A stretch of DNA of 32,703 bases from an uncultured Craurococcus sp. (GTDB lineage: Bacteria > Pseudomonadota > Alphaproteobacteria > Acetobacterales > Acetobacteraceae). The position numbers and the translations under genes were made by a program. The DNA is taken from positions 1 through 32,703 of the forward strand of contig CADCTD010000182.1 of assembly GCA_902805545.1 (NCBI GenBank), read 5' to 3'. Every line of letters starts with the position of its first letter. Position 1 is the stretch's first letter. The notes below the pieces were generated by a model. That model ran no database searches. It had not been told where the DNA came from and saw nothing but the letters and a program-made list of their open reading frames with translations. Shown in pieces: positions 7,717-16,284 of the stretch.

Positions 7717-8994
7717 TCAGTCCAGCCAGCCGAGGGCAGCGAGCCTTCCGCGCTCGCCCTGCAGGAACCGCTCCCCGATATCGGCCCGCCAGCGCAGCTC
7801 CGGCGCGATGACGTTGCGGGCGCGCCTGCAGGCGGCCTCGCGCGCCGCGGCTACGGAGGGACCGGTGCCGGTGACGATCATCGCATGGCCCGAGCGGCGG
7901 CGGACCAGCAGCTGCCCCTCCGCGTCGCGCCGCGAATCGACCAGGTGGTAGTGGCGCAGCGCCTCGCCCTGCGGCGGGTCGAGGAAGAAGAGCGGCACGT
8001 CGTCACCCGGCGCGGCGGCCTGGTCGACGGCAGGGAAGGGGGGGACGGTCAGCACGATGGCGACCGACCATCCGGGCGTCGTGGCGAAGCCTTCCGACCC
8101 GCCCTCCGCCATGCGGCGGAAGAGGTCGCCCCAGCCATCGCGCTGCATGGCGGCCAGCACGGCAAAGCCGGGATTGCCGAAGCGGCAGGTGAATTCCAGC
8201 GGCAGCGGCCCGCGCTCGTCAACCATGAGGTTCAGGTTGACGTAGCCGACATGACCGGCGCCGGCGAGATGCGGCGCGACGCGGGCAAGCGTCGCCTCGA
8301 ACAGCCGCTCGGCGCCTTCGTAGCTCGCCAGCGTGCCCATCTCGCCGGTCATCTCGCCCATCTCGCCGGGGAAGAAGCGCTTGTGCTCGAAATCGATGCA
8401 GGCTGGGCGAAGGAAGCGCTGCCCGTCGAAATAGGCGCCGATGCCGACCTCCACGCCGTCGAGCCGCTCCTGCAGCAGCACGCCGCCGGAAGCGCCAAGC
8501 CGCACGGCGCGGCGGAGCATGAAGGCGAGGTCGGCGCCTGCGGGATGCTCGCCAACGAAGGTCGGCAGGTGGGAGTCGTCGAATTTCAGCGCATGCCGCC
8601 CAGGATGCGCCGCGAGCCAGGCAAGCGCGGCCTCCGGGTCGGGGAAGGCGCGGCTCCCGGCGACGGGCAGGCCGGTCTCGCGCAGGATCGCCTGGCCGAA
8701 GGCGCGGTCGTTCTCCAGCCGGTCGCCGAAGGCGCTGCCGCCGATAACGCGATAGCCCTCGGCGCGCAGCGCGTCCTGCACCGGGCCGCGATTGGCGCGC
8801 TCGAACAGGACGAGGCCGTCACGCCCGACCCAGCCCAGTTCGGCGCGCCAGTCGGGCACGGGCTCGATCAGGCCGCCGAAGGCGCGTTCCTCCGGCGGGT
8901 CCTCGGCATGCACGCGGACCTCGTGGCCCTCCCGCATCAGCGCGAGATAGATGTCGCCGAGATAGACCCGGGGCCCGATCGCCAGCACTCGCAT
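7717..8994 (-). CDS. PurD-like ATP-grasp ligase (atypical GAR synthetase)
   Basis: A 425-aa ATP-grasp protein with the overall plan of phosphoribosylamine-glycine ligase: an N-terminal pre-ATP-grasp Rossmann domain, an ATP-grasp core with VLLQERLDGVEVGIGAYFDG and LPLEFTCRFGNPG, and a C-terminal GARS-C-like domain with GHAMIVTGTGPSVAAAREAA. Several canonical PurD motifs are altered. The N-terminal GGREHA is replaced by IGPRVYLGD, the usual NTGGMG loop reads EMTGEMG, and NVRFGDPE reads TCRFGNPG. It may therefore be a paralogue with another substrate rather than the purine-pathway enzyme. CAT at 8992-8994 gives a start directly at the Rossmann strand MRVLAIGP. It is divergent from the peptidoglycan-binding gene and ends 15 bases from tRNA-Glu. 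Confidence 0.7.
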   Translation of the reverse strand: MRVLAIGPRVYLGDIYLALMREGHEVRVHAEDPPEERAFGGLIEPVPDWRAELGWVGRDGLVLFERANRGPVQDALRAEGYRVIGGSAFGDRLENDRAFGQAILRETGLPVAGSRAFPDPEAALAWLAAHPGRHALKFDDSHLPTFVGEHPAGADLAFMLRRAVRLGASGGVLLQERLDGVEVGIGAYFDGQRFLRPACIDFEHKRFFPGEMGEMTGEMGTLASYEGAERLFEATLARVAPHLAGAGHVGYVNLNLMVDERGPLPLEFTCRFGNPGFAVLAAMQRDGWGDLFRRMAEGGSEGFATTPGWSVAIVLTVPPFPAVDQAAAPGDDVPLFFLDPPQGEALRHYHLVDSRRDAEGQLLVRRRSGHAMIVTGTGPSVAAAREAACRRARNVIAPELRWRADIGERFLQGERGRLAALGWLD

Positions 8995-9068
8995 CGCTCG
9001 TTCCCGCCCGCTTCCGCACGGCAACGCGGGGCGCTGCCGGCCGTTTTCGGGCCAGGCAGCCGGAGTGG

Positions 9069-9965
9069 ATGATGGGTGAGCTGGAGGCCTTCGCGGAAGG
9101 CCGGGAGGAGATGGAGGCGGCGCGCCTGGCGCATCGCCCCGGGCTGGTGGCGGAGATGCAGGCGCGGCTGGCGCATCATGGGCTGCTGGACCCGCCGGCG
9201 GATGGGCTGCTGGGGCCCGGCACGCAATGGGCGCTCGGCGCCTTTGGCCGCGCGGCGGGGCTCGGCTTCGAGGGGGCGCTGACGCCGCCGGCCGCGGCGG
9301 CGCTCCTGCGGGAGGGCCCGGTGCTGCCGCTGCGGCCGGGTGGAAGCCTGGCCGGGCAGGTCGCCGCGGCGCTGCTGCGGCGTGGCGACTGGCTGTGCCG
9401 CGATCCCGGCTGCTCGACCATCGTCTATGTCGAGGGCATGGACGAGGCGGGGCGGGTAGTGCCGCGGCGGCCGAATCGCTTCGACGACCTGCGGCTGCTG
9501 CTGCGCATCGCGGCCGGAGGGCAGCCGGAGATCCTCGGCGCCTGGGCTGCGACGACGGCCTCCGGCCGGCCGGCGGTCGAGAGGCCGGCCGAGCCGGAGG
9601 GGGCGCCGCGCCTCGCGCTGGGCCAACACCGCGCCTGGGTGATGGGCCGGACGGCCATCGGCACGGCGCTGGAGCAGGAGGCGCTGGTCCAGCTCCTGCC
9701 CCTGCCGGTGACGCGGGATGCCGATCACGACTTCCGCCGCCAGGGCGATCCGCGCGAGCGCGGCTTCTACCTGATCGACCAGCATGGCGGACAGGATGCG
9801 CCGGCCGCGGAGGTGGGCGGGATCGGCGCCGGTTGCCTCATCGGCCGGAGCCAGGAAGGGCATGGCCGATTCATGGCCCTGCTGCGGGAGGATCCGCGCT
9901 GGCGGGCCAATGCCGCGCATCTCTTCACCACCTCCCTGCTCCGGGCGGAGGAGGTCCTGGGCTGA
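9069..9965 (+). CDS. Peptidoglycan-binding-domain protein with uncharacterised C-terminal domain
   Basis: A 298-aa protein. Residues about 26-67 (LVAEMQARLAHHGLLDPPAD then GLLGPGTQWALGAF) resemble a PG_binding_1 domain. The rest is a conserved domain I recognise only as accompanying such repeats: TIVYVEGMDEAGRVV, RFDDLRLLLRIA, LGQHRAWVMG, RERGFYLIDQHGG and IGAGCLIGRSQEGHGRFM. The pairing of DQHGG with a later AGC is loosely reminiscent of His/Cys active sites in cell-wall enzymes, but no catalytic function is established. No signal peptide is visible, which is odd for a wall protein and may point to phage-type or holin-dependent release. ATG 9072 and GTG 9066 are alternative starts. It is convergent with the LysR gene, 6 bases away. 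Confidence 0.65.
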   Translation: MMGELEAFAEGREEMEAARLAHRPGLVAEMQARLAHHGLLDPPADGLLGPGTQWALGAFGRAAGLGFEGALTPPAAAALLREGPVLPLRPGGSLAGQVAAALLRRGDWLCRDPGCSTIVYVEGMDEAGRVVPRRPNRFDDLRLLLRIAAGGQPEILGAWAATTASGRPAVERPAEPEGAPRLALGQHRAWVMGRTAIGTALEQEALVQLLPLPVTRDADHDFRRQGDPRERGFYLIDQHGGQDAPAAEVGGIGAGCLIGRSQEGHGRFMALLREDPRWRANAAHLFTTSLLRAEEVLG

Positions 9966-9971
9966 CGGGCG

Positions 9972-10850
9972 TCAGGCCGCGGGCGGAGCGATCAGCTCGG
10001 CCAGCAGCGGGTTGGGGAAGCGGCGGTCGAGCGTGACCGCGAGGAAGAGCTCGTGGATGCCCTCGAGGGAATGCGCCTCGAGCAGCTGGCCGCTCGCCAG
10101 CTCGTCCTGCACGACGATCGGCGGGATGACGGCGAGCCCGGCATCCTCGCGGGCCAGCAGCCGGATCATCGCCATGTCGTCCACCTCGGCGGCGATGGTG
10201 ACCGTCAGGCCGAGGCGGGCGAGGAGGGTATCGAAGGCGGCGCGAATCGCCGTCTCCGCGGTCGGCAGGATCAGCGGCTCGCGCGCCAGCAGGGTGGCGA
10301 GCGGGGCGCCGGCGCCGATCCGCCGCGGCGTGCCGATCAGGCCGACCGGCTGCTCGTCCAGATGCTGGATGAGGTAGCGCCGCCCGGCATCCCGCGCCGG
10401 CTGGATGTTGGTCAGCACCACGTCGAGCGTGAGGGTCTCGAGCCCCCGCAGCAGGTCGCCCTGCAGGCCGGAGCGCAGCACGACCTCCACATCCGGCCGG
10501 CCGAGCAGGCGGCGCAGGAAGCGCATCTGGAAGTTGCGCGAGAGGGTGGCGAGGGCGCCGACGCGGAGCGCACGGCGCGGCCGCCCCGTCTCCCGCAGGG
10601 TCGCGGTGAGGTCGGCGGCGGTGCGGAAGATCGCATCGGCATGGTCGAGGGCGAGGCGGCCGGCCTCCGTCAGGATGAGGCTGCGGCCCTGGCGCTCGAA
10701 CAGGTCCTGCCCGAGCGATTGCTCGAGCGTGCGGAGCTGGGCCGAGAGGGCCGAGGGCGAAAGGTTAAGCTGCCGTGCGGCGCCGGTCAGGCTGCCCTCA
10801 TGCGCGACGGCGTGGAACAGGCGCAGGTGGTGCAGGTTGAGTGCGGCCAT
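9972..10850 (-). CDS. LysR-family transcriptional regulator divergent from dabBA
   Basis: A 292-aa LysR-type regulator. The N-terminal winged helix-turn-helix (about 5-62) reads NLHHLRLFHAVAHEGSLTGA then LSPSALSAQLRTLEQSLGQD, as in the family. A periplasmic-binding-like effector domain follows (LRVGALATLSRNFQMRFLRR). The open frame continues 72 residues upstream, but MAALNLHHLRL at 10850 is the standard LysR N-terminus. It faces dabB across 98 bases, the classic arrangement for a regulator of the divergent operon. By analogy with CbbR/CcmR-like regulators of carbon-concentrating genes, it probably senses carbon status, but no ligand can be read from the sequence. Confidence 0.88.
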   Translation of the reverse strand: MAALNLHHLRLFHAVAHEGSLTGAARQLNLSPSALSAQLRTLEQSLGQDLFERQGRSLILTEAGRLALDHADAIFRTAADLTATLRETGRPRRALRVGALATLSRNFQMRFLRRLLGRPDVEVVLRSGLQGDLLRGLETLTLDVVLTNIQPARDAGRRYLIQHLDEQPVGLIGTPRRIGAGAPLATLLAREPLILPTAETAIRAAFDTLLARLGLTVTIAAEVDDMAMIRLLAREDAGLAVIPPIVVQDELASGQLLEAHSLEGIHELFLAVTLDRRFPNPLLAELIAPPAA

Positions 10851-10948
10851 CGTTCCATCAAACCGAACGGTATGGCGCAAATAATGTGATTTTCTAGAAT
10901 GGATGCAAGGGCTATCCGGGCTGCGTCCGTACCGATCGGAGCTGCCCG
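10851..10948. promoter_or_regulatory. Divergent LysR/dabB promoter-operator region
   Basis: These 98 bases separate the LysR start from dabB and are AT-richer than the genes. An imperfect dyad CCAT-N13-ATGG at about 10855-10875 lies next to the LysR start and could be part of a LysR box. A TAGAAT at 10895-10900 is a candidate -10 element for dabB, though its -35 is weak. The location supports regulation; the exact sites are inference. Confidence 0.4.
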
Positions 10949-12508
10949 ATGACCTTGCCGCTGCCCGTGCTGTCGCCGCCCCTGCTGCTGCTCCTGGCCC
11001 TCGTGGCGTTGGGCCGCCACGGGCGCCGCCCCGGCGCCCTGCCGCGCCTGGCGGAGGGCGGGGCACTGGCCGCGCTCGTGCTCGCGCTCTGCGGCGCGCT
11101 GCAGACGGCGGTCGCCGGGCCGCAGGCTTTGGCGATCGGCGACGGGCCGCTGGCGATCGTGCTGCGGCTCGACCTGGTCGGCGCGGCGATGAGCCTGCTG
11201 ATCGGCTTCATCGGCTGGGTGGTGGTGCGCTACGCCCGCAGCTACCTGGATGGCGAGGCGCGCGAGGGCGCCTTCCACGGTCTGCTGCTGGCGACGCTCG
11301 CGGCCGTGCAGGTGCTGGCGCTGGCCGGCAGCCTGGCGACGCTGGTGCTTGCCTTCCTCGCCATCGGCCTCGGGCTCCGCCGGCTGCTGATGTTCTACGC
11401 GGCGCGGCCGGAGGCGCAGCGGGCGGCGACGAAATTCACCCTCGTCTCCGGAGCGGGCGACGTGGCGCTGGTGCTGGCCTCCATCCTGCTGTGGCATGGC
11501 TACGGCACTGCCGACCTCGCTGCGATCAACGCCGCGGCCGCAGCCGGGTCGGCGCCGGCCGGGACCGGGCTCGCGGTCGGGCTGCTGGTGCTGGCGGCGC
11601 TGCTGAAGAGCGGCGCGCTGCCGCTGCATGGCTGGCTGACCGAGGTGATGGAGGCGCCGACGCCCGTCTCCGCGCTGCTGCATGCGGGCATCATCAATGC
11701 CGGCGGGCTGCTGCTGATCCGCCTGGCCGAGCCGATGCAGGCGAGCCCGGGCGCGATGGCGGCGCTGGTCATCCTGGGCGGCTTCACCGCGCTCTTCGCC
11801 GGCCTCGTGATGCTGACCCAGGCCGCGGTGAAGACGGCGCTCGCCTGGTCCACCATCGCGCAGATGGGCTTTATGCTCCTGCAATGCGGGCTCGGCCTCT
11901 GGTCCCTGGCGCTGCTGCATATCGTCGCGCACTCGCTCTACAAGGCGCATGCCTTCCTCGCCTCGGGCACCGCGGTGCAGGCGGTGCTGGCGGTGCGGCG
12001 GCCGGGGCCGGTCGCGGTGCCGGGCCTCGTCGCGGTCGGGCGGGCCTTCGCGCTGGCGCTGGCGATCTACGCGCTGGTCGCGGGCGGCTTCGCCTGGGCC
12101 TTCGGGGCGAAGTCCGGGCAGGCGACGGCGCTCGGGGCCATCCTCATCTTCGGCGTCGCCTATCTGGTGGCGCAGGGCCTGGCGGATGCGGCGCCGCGCG
12201 CGCTGACCCGGCGCACCATGCAGGCCTCGACGGCGGCGGCGATCGCCTACTTCACCTTCCACCGGCTGGCCGAGGCGATGGCCGCGGGCGCGCTGCCCGC
12301 GCCGCCGGTGCCCGGGCCGCTGGAGACGGCGCTGCTGGTGCTGACGGTGCTGTCCTTCGGCCTCGTCGCCGTGGCGCAGGCGCTGTTCCCGCATTGGGCG
12401 CACCACCCGGCGGCGGCGGGGCTGCGGGTCCACCTTGCCAACGGCCTCTACCTCAATGCGGTGCTCGATCGGCTCATCGGCGGCTTCCGCACCACGAAAC
12501 CCCTCTGA
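10949..12508 (+). CDS. dabB: DabB: proton-conducting membrane subunit of the DAB inorganic-carbon transporter
   Basis: A 519-aa polytopic membrane protein of the NuoL/MrpA proton-antiporter superfamily (NADH-quinone oxidoreductase subunit 5-like). It keeps the proton-channel core: [20 protein letters not shown], then [19 protein letters not shown], the [16 protein letters not shown] stretch and [17 protein letters not shown]. Because it stands directly before a DUF2309/DabA gene and away from other complex I genes, it is the DabB partner. DabB is thought to use the proton gradient to drive CO2 capture as bicarbonate by DabA. The start at 10949 has a weak GGAG-like site upstream. The dabA start follows 17 bases after its stop. 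Confidence 0.88.
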   Translation: MTLPLPVLSPPLLLLLALVALGRHGRRPGALPRLAEGGALAALVLALCGALQTAVAGPQALAIGDGPLAIVLRLDLVGAAMSLLIGFIGWVVVRYARSYLDGEAREGAFHGLLLATLAAVQVLALAGSLATLVLAFLAIGLGLRRLLMFYAARPEAQRAATKFTLVSGAGDVALVLASILLWHGYGTADLAAINAAAAAGSAPAGTGLAVGLLVLAALLKSGALPLHGWLTEVMEAPTPVSALLHAGIINAGGLLLIRLAEPMQASPGAMAALVILGGFTALFAGLVMLTQAAVKTALAWSTIAQMGFMLLQCGLGLWSLALLHIVAHSLYKAHAFLASGTAVQAVLAVRRPGPVAVPGLVAVGRAFALALAIYALVAGGFAWAFGAKSGQATALGAILIFGVAYLVAQGLADAAPRALTRRTMQASTAAAIAYFTFHRLAEAMAAGALPAPPVPGPLETALLVLTVLSFGLVAVAQALFPHWAHHPAAAGLRVHLANGLYLNAVLDRLIGGFRTTKPL

Positions 12509-12525
12509 CCGGGCGGAGCGCGACC

Positions 12526-14910
12526 ATGCTGACGAGCCATGAGACCATCGTGCCGCCGGCGCTCGCGGCCCTGCGCGGCGCCATCGAGGCGGCCATCCGC
12601 GCCGTCCCGCCCGCCTTCCCGCTGGATGCGACGGTGGCGGTGAACCCCTTCCTCGGCCAGGCGGGGGAGGGGCTGGCGATGGCCGCGGCCCGGCTGGCGC
12701 GGGTTGCGGGGCTGCGGCTGACGCCCGCGCGGGCCGACTTTGCCGCGCGTATCGAGGCCGGGCAGATTGCCGAGGAGGACCTTGCCGCGGCGCTTGCCGC
12801 CTGCGGCCTGCCGGGCCGGCCGGCGGACCTCGCTGCGCTACGTCGGGCGCCCGGCACCGAGCCGCCGGCGCCGCGGGCGCTGCCGACCGTGGCGGAGCTC
12901 GCCGGGCAGGCCGCCGGGACGGACTGGCCGGGCGTCGTCGCCCGCTGCATCGGGCTCTGGGCCGCGGGGCATTTCGACCGGGGGCAGGCATTGTGGACGC
13001 CGGCGCCGGGGCTCGATGCCTACGCCGCCTGGCGGGAATGGGCGACGCATGACCTGACGCCGGAGCTCGCCGGGCTCGCCGGCTTCTGCGCCCATGTCGC
13101 CGCCGCGCCGGATACGGCGGAGCGGGCCATCCTCCGCGCCGTCGCGCGGCTCGGGCTGACCGAGGCGGCGGCGCCGACCGCCTTCCACCGGCTGCTCGTC
13201 GATCTCGGCGGCTGGGCGCAGCATGCGCGCTGGCTGCTCTGGCAGGCCGAGCAGGCCGGCGGGCAGGATGCGACGCTGCTGCATCTCCTGGCGATCCGCC
13301 TGGTCTGGGAAGAGGCTCTGCTCGCCGCGCAGGAGGGCGCGATCGGCGCCGCCTGGCAGGAGACGGTCGCCGCCCATGCCGCGCCGCTGGTGCCGACGCC
13401 GGAGCAGGTGACGGATGCGATCCTGCAGGAGGCGGCGGAGCGGGCGCATCAGCGCCGGCTGGCGGCGACGCTGGCCGCGGCCGCGCCCGGCGGCCTGGCG
13501 CGGCCGCGGCTGCAGGCGGCCTTCTGCATCGACGTGCGCTCCGAGGTCATCCGGCGGCACCTGGAGAGCCTCGATCCGGGGATCGAGACGCTGGGCTTCG
13601 CCGGCTTCTTCGGCCTGCCGGTCGCGCACCGGCCGCTCGGCTCGACCGAGGCGGAGGCGCATCTGCCGGTGCTGCTCAACCCTGCGCTGGCCACGCGCAG
13701 CGGCGTGCCGGCGGCCGCGGAGGACGAGGCGCGGATCGCCTCGCGGGCGAAGCGGGCCTGGGGGCGGTTCCGCCAGGCGGCGGTCTCCTCCTTCGCCTTC
13801 GTCGAGGCGGCCGGGCCGCTCTATCTCGGCAAGCTGGTCTGCGATGCGGTCGGGATCGGCGGCAAGGACGCGGCGCCGAGCCCCGCCCCGGCCTGGTCCG
13901 AGCCGCCGGATGCGGCGGCCAAGGCGGCGACGGCGGCGGCGGTGCTGCGCGCCATGTCGCTCACTGCCAACCATGCGCGGCTGGTGCTGCTGCTCGGCCA
14001 TGGTGCGCGCGTCGCCAACAACCCGCATGAGAGCGCTTATCACTGCGGCGCCTGCGGCGGCCATACGGGGGAGGTCTCTGCCCGGCTCCTCGCCGCGCTG
14101 CTGAACGACCCGGAGACGCGGATCGGCCTCGCCGCCCACGGCATCATGCTGCCGGCGGATACGCTCTTCCTCGCCGGGCTGCACGAGACGACGACCGATG
14201 CGGTGACGCTCTACGAGGACAGCCCGGCGCCGCACCATGCGGCGGACATCAGCGAGGCGCGGCGCTGGCTCGAAGAGGCGGGGGCGCTGACCCGGGCGGA
14301 GCGGTCGCTGCGCCTGCCGGGCAGCTCGGCGGAGTCGATGCCGGCGCGGGCGCGGAACTGGGCGGAGCCGCGGCCGGAATGGGGCCTCGCCGGCTGCGCC
14401 GCCTTCATCGCGGCGCCCCGCGGCACGACGCGGCAGGCCGATCTCGGCGGGCGTGCCTTCCTGCATTCCTATGACTGGAGGCAGGACAAGGGTTTCGCCA
14501 CGCTCGAGCTGATCCTGACGGCGCCCGTCGTGGTGGCGAGCTGGATCAGCCTCCAATACTACGGCTCCGCCGTCGCGCCGGCGCTGTTCGGCGGCGGCAA
14601 CAAGCTGATCCACAACGTGGTCGGCGGCATCGGCGTGCTCGAGGGCAATGGCGGGCGGCTGCGCGCGGGCCTTCCCTGGCAGGCGGTGCATGACGGTGAG
14701 CGGCTGGCGCATGATCCGCTGCGCCTCTCGGTGCTGGTCGAGGCGCCGCGCGAGGCAATCGCCGCGATCCTCGACCGACACGAGGCAGTGCGCGCGCTCT
14801 TCGACAACGGTTGGTTGCACCTGCTGGTGCTGGAGGGCGGCAAGGTCGTGGCGCGCTACCGGCCCGGCTGCGGCTGGGCCGAACTGCGCGGGCTGCCCGC
14901 CGCCGCCTGA
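12526..14910 (+). CDS. dabA: DabA: zinc-dependent carbonic-anhydrase-like subunit (DUF2309/UPF0753)
   Basis: A 794-aa soluble protein of family UPF0753/DUF2309. With DabB it forms the DAC system that hydrates CO2 vectorially and accumulates bicarbonate in the cytoplasm. The zinc site is complete: C334 and D336 in [15 protein letters not shown]492 in [13 protein letters not shown] and C507 in [11 protein letters not shown]. The C-x-D spacing and the 15-residue H-to-C spacing equal those I recall for Halothiobacillus DabA (C351, D353, H524, C539). Other conserved pieces are VNPFLGQ near 39 and [20 protein letters not shown] near the end. The open frame extends back to 10903, but that stretch is out-of-frame dabB sequence; ATG 12526 is the real start. 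The protein is a little shorter than the roughly 800-1000-aa homologues but not truncated. Confidence 0.93.
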   Translation: MLTSHETIVPPALAALRGAIEAAIRAVPPAFPLDATVAVNPFLGQAGEGLAMAAARLARVAGLRLTPARADFAARIEAGQIAEEDLAAALAACGLPGRPADLAALRRAPGTEPPAPRALPTVAELAGQAAGTDWPGVVARCIGLWAAGHFDRGQALWTPAPGLDAYAAWREWATHDLTPELAGLAGFCAHVAAAPDTAERAILRAVARLGLTEAAAPTAFHRLLVDLGGWAQHARWLLWQAEQAGGQDATLLHLLAIRLVWEEALLAAQEGAIGAAWQETVAAHAAPLVPTPEQVTDAILQEAAERAHQRRLAATLAAAAPGGLARPRLQAAFCIDVRSEVIRRHLESLDPGIETLGFAGFFGLPVAHRPLGSTEAEAHLPVLLNPALATRSGVPAAAEDEARIASRAKRAWGRFRQAAVSSFAFVEAAGPLYLGKLVCDAVGIGGKDAAPSPAPAWSEPPDAAAKAATAAAVLRAMSLTANHARLVLLLGHGARVANNPHESAYHCGACGGHTGEVSARLLAALLNDPETRIGLAAHGIMLPADTLFLAGLHETTTDAVTLYEDSPAPHHAADISEARRWLEEAGALTRAERSLRLPGSSAESMPARARNWAEPRPEWGLAGCAAFIAAPRGTTRQADLGGRAFLHSYDWRQDKGFATLELILTAPVVVASWISLQYYGSAVAPALFGGGNKLIHNVVGGIGVLEGNGGRLRAGLPWQAVHDGERLAHDPLRLSVLVEAPREAIAAILDRHEAVRALFDNGWLHLLVLEGGKVVARYRPGCGWAELRGLPAAA

Positions 14911-14959
14911 GCGGCGCGCGTCGTAACCCAACCGGCTACTTTACAAGGGAATAGCTGGT

Positions 14960-16270
14960 GTGGAGCGGGACGCCACCCCGCTCCGCAACCAGGAAGATGA
15001 GTGGATTTTAACGTCTGATATTGCAACCCATGAGTGCATATGGCGTGACCAAATAGGGTCGCCGGTCTTGGACATATCACCGCGTAACGACGTTTCGCTC
15101 ACCCGTGCCAGGCCGGCCGCGCAGCCGCCGAAGCCGGCCGGGGGTGCCCTGCCCGGGCGGCTCCTGCGCGCCGGCTTCGCCCTCGCCGTGCTCGGCACCA
15201 CGCTCCACTTCATCCACGACCGCTTCTTCGTCACCGCCTCCGACGTCGCCATCATGGCCGGGCGGACCATCGTGCTGCGTGCGCCGATCGATGGCCGTGT
15301 CGTCATGTCGCCCTGGAGCCATGGGCAGAATTTCGCCGAGGGCCACGTCGTCGCGCAGGTGGTGAACGACCGGGCCGATACCCAGCGGCTCGACGAGTTG
15401 CAGACCGCGCTGGCGACCGTCGAGGGCGAGATCCCGGCGCTCGAGCAGCGCGCGGCGGGCACCGCGGGGCTGCTCAATTCGGCGATCCTCAGCGCCGAGG
15501 CCTTCCGCCGCATCCGCCTGGACCAGCTCCGCCCGCGGATCGCCGAGGCGGAGGCCGTGGCGCGCGCGGCGGCAGCGCGGCTGAAGGAGGCCGAGGCCGC
15601 GGCCGCGCGCGGCGAGGCGCTGCAGCGCGGAGGCTATACCAGCGCCGCTGCCGTCGACGTGCTGCGGCGCGACCTGGCGGTGGCGCGGGACGGCCTCCGC
15701 GCCGCGACCGAGCGCCGCACCGCGCTGCTGGCGGAGCAGGAGGGCGCCTCGCTCGGCGTCTACGCCACCGACAATGCGACCGACCGCTCCATCTCGCAGC
15801 AGACGACCGACCGGCTGACGCTCACCCTGGTGGAGGTGGATGCGATGCTGGCCGAGCGCCGGGCGCGGCGCGCGGCGATCCAGCAGCAGCTCGACGCCGA
15901 GCGGCAGCGGGTCGGCCTGCTGCGCGAGGCGCCGCTGCGGGCGCCGATCGGCATGGTGCTGGTGCAGCTGCTGGCGCAGCCCGGCGAGTTCGTGCGCCCG
16001 GGGCAGGATGTCGCGCGCTTCGCCAGCTGTGGCGAGCGGCTGGTGCGCACGGAGGTGGAGGAGCGGGTGTTCCGCACCCTGGCGATCGGCCAGCGGGCCA
16101 GCTTCCGCCCCGCTGGCGCGCCGGCAAAGCTTCCGGGCGAGATCGTCGAGCTGGTGCCGACCAGCCTGCAGCCCGGCGCGCCGCGCATGCGGCCGCAGGC
16201 GGTGGTGCAGCTCGGCGGCTCGGAAGGCGTCTGCGAGACCGGGCGCAGCGGCGCGGTCCGGTTCGACTAG
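14960..16270 (+). CDS. HlyD-like membrane fusion protein of an exopolysaccharide synthase
   Basis: A 436-aa membrane fusion (periplasmic adaptor) protein. A single helix at about 66-86 (LLRAGFALAVLGTTLHFIHD) follows a cytoplasmic N-terminus. Next comes a biotinyl-lipoyl-like half (TIVLRAPIDGRVVMSPWSHG), a long Ala/Glu/Arg-rich coiled coil (about 130-310), the second lipoyl half (LREAPLRAPIGMVLVQLLAQ, PGEFVRPGQ) and a beta-barrel. The gene stands 14 bases before the GT2 synthase, as in the BgsB-BgsA pair of Sinorhizobium (mixed-linkage beta-glucan) and in Alg44/Alg8, so it probably guides the polymer through the periplasm. GTG 14960 is supported by AAGGGA at 14945-14950. The first 45 codons are AT-richer than the rest and begin with a hairpin, so the true start could lie further in. 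Confidence 0.78.
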   Translation: MERDATPLRNQEDEWILTSDIATHECIWRDQIGSPVLDISPRNDVSLTRARPAAQPPKPAGGALPGRLLRAGFALAVLGTTLHFIHDRFFVTASDVAIMAGRTIVLRAPIDGRVVMSPWSHGQNFAEGHVVAQVVNDRADTQRLDELQTALATVEGEIPALEQRAAGTAGLLNSAILSAEAFRRIRLDQLRPRIAEAEAVARAAAARLKEAEAAAARGEALQRGGYTSAAAVDVLRRDLAVARDGLRAATERRTALLAEQEGASLGVYATDNATDRSISQQTTDRLTLTLVEVDAMLAERRARRAAIQQQLDAERQRVGLLREAPLRAPIGMVLVQLLAQPGEFVRPGQDVARFASCGERLVRTEVEERVFRTLAIGQRASFRPAGAPAKLPGEIVELVPTSLQPGAPRMRPQAVVQLGGSEGVCETGRSGAVRFD

Positions 16271-16284
16271 GCGGCCGCATCGTC

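Noticed and set aside
7484-7951. 155-aa plus-strand frame spanning tRNA-Glu
   Set aside because: It reads straight through a perfect tRNA gene and the end of the PurD-like gene, so it is not a protein gene.
10903-12525. Upstream half of the dabA frame as a 541-residue N-terminal extension
   Set aside because: It is dabB sequence read out of frame; ATG 12526 begins the conserved DabA N-terminus.
12838-14931. 697-aa open frame on the minus strand opposite dabA
   Set aside because: Low-complexity Arg/Ala/Gln text, while dabA keeps all zinc-site residues on the plus strand.
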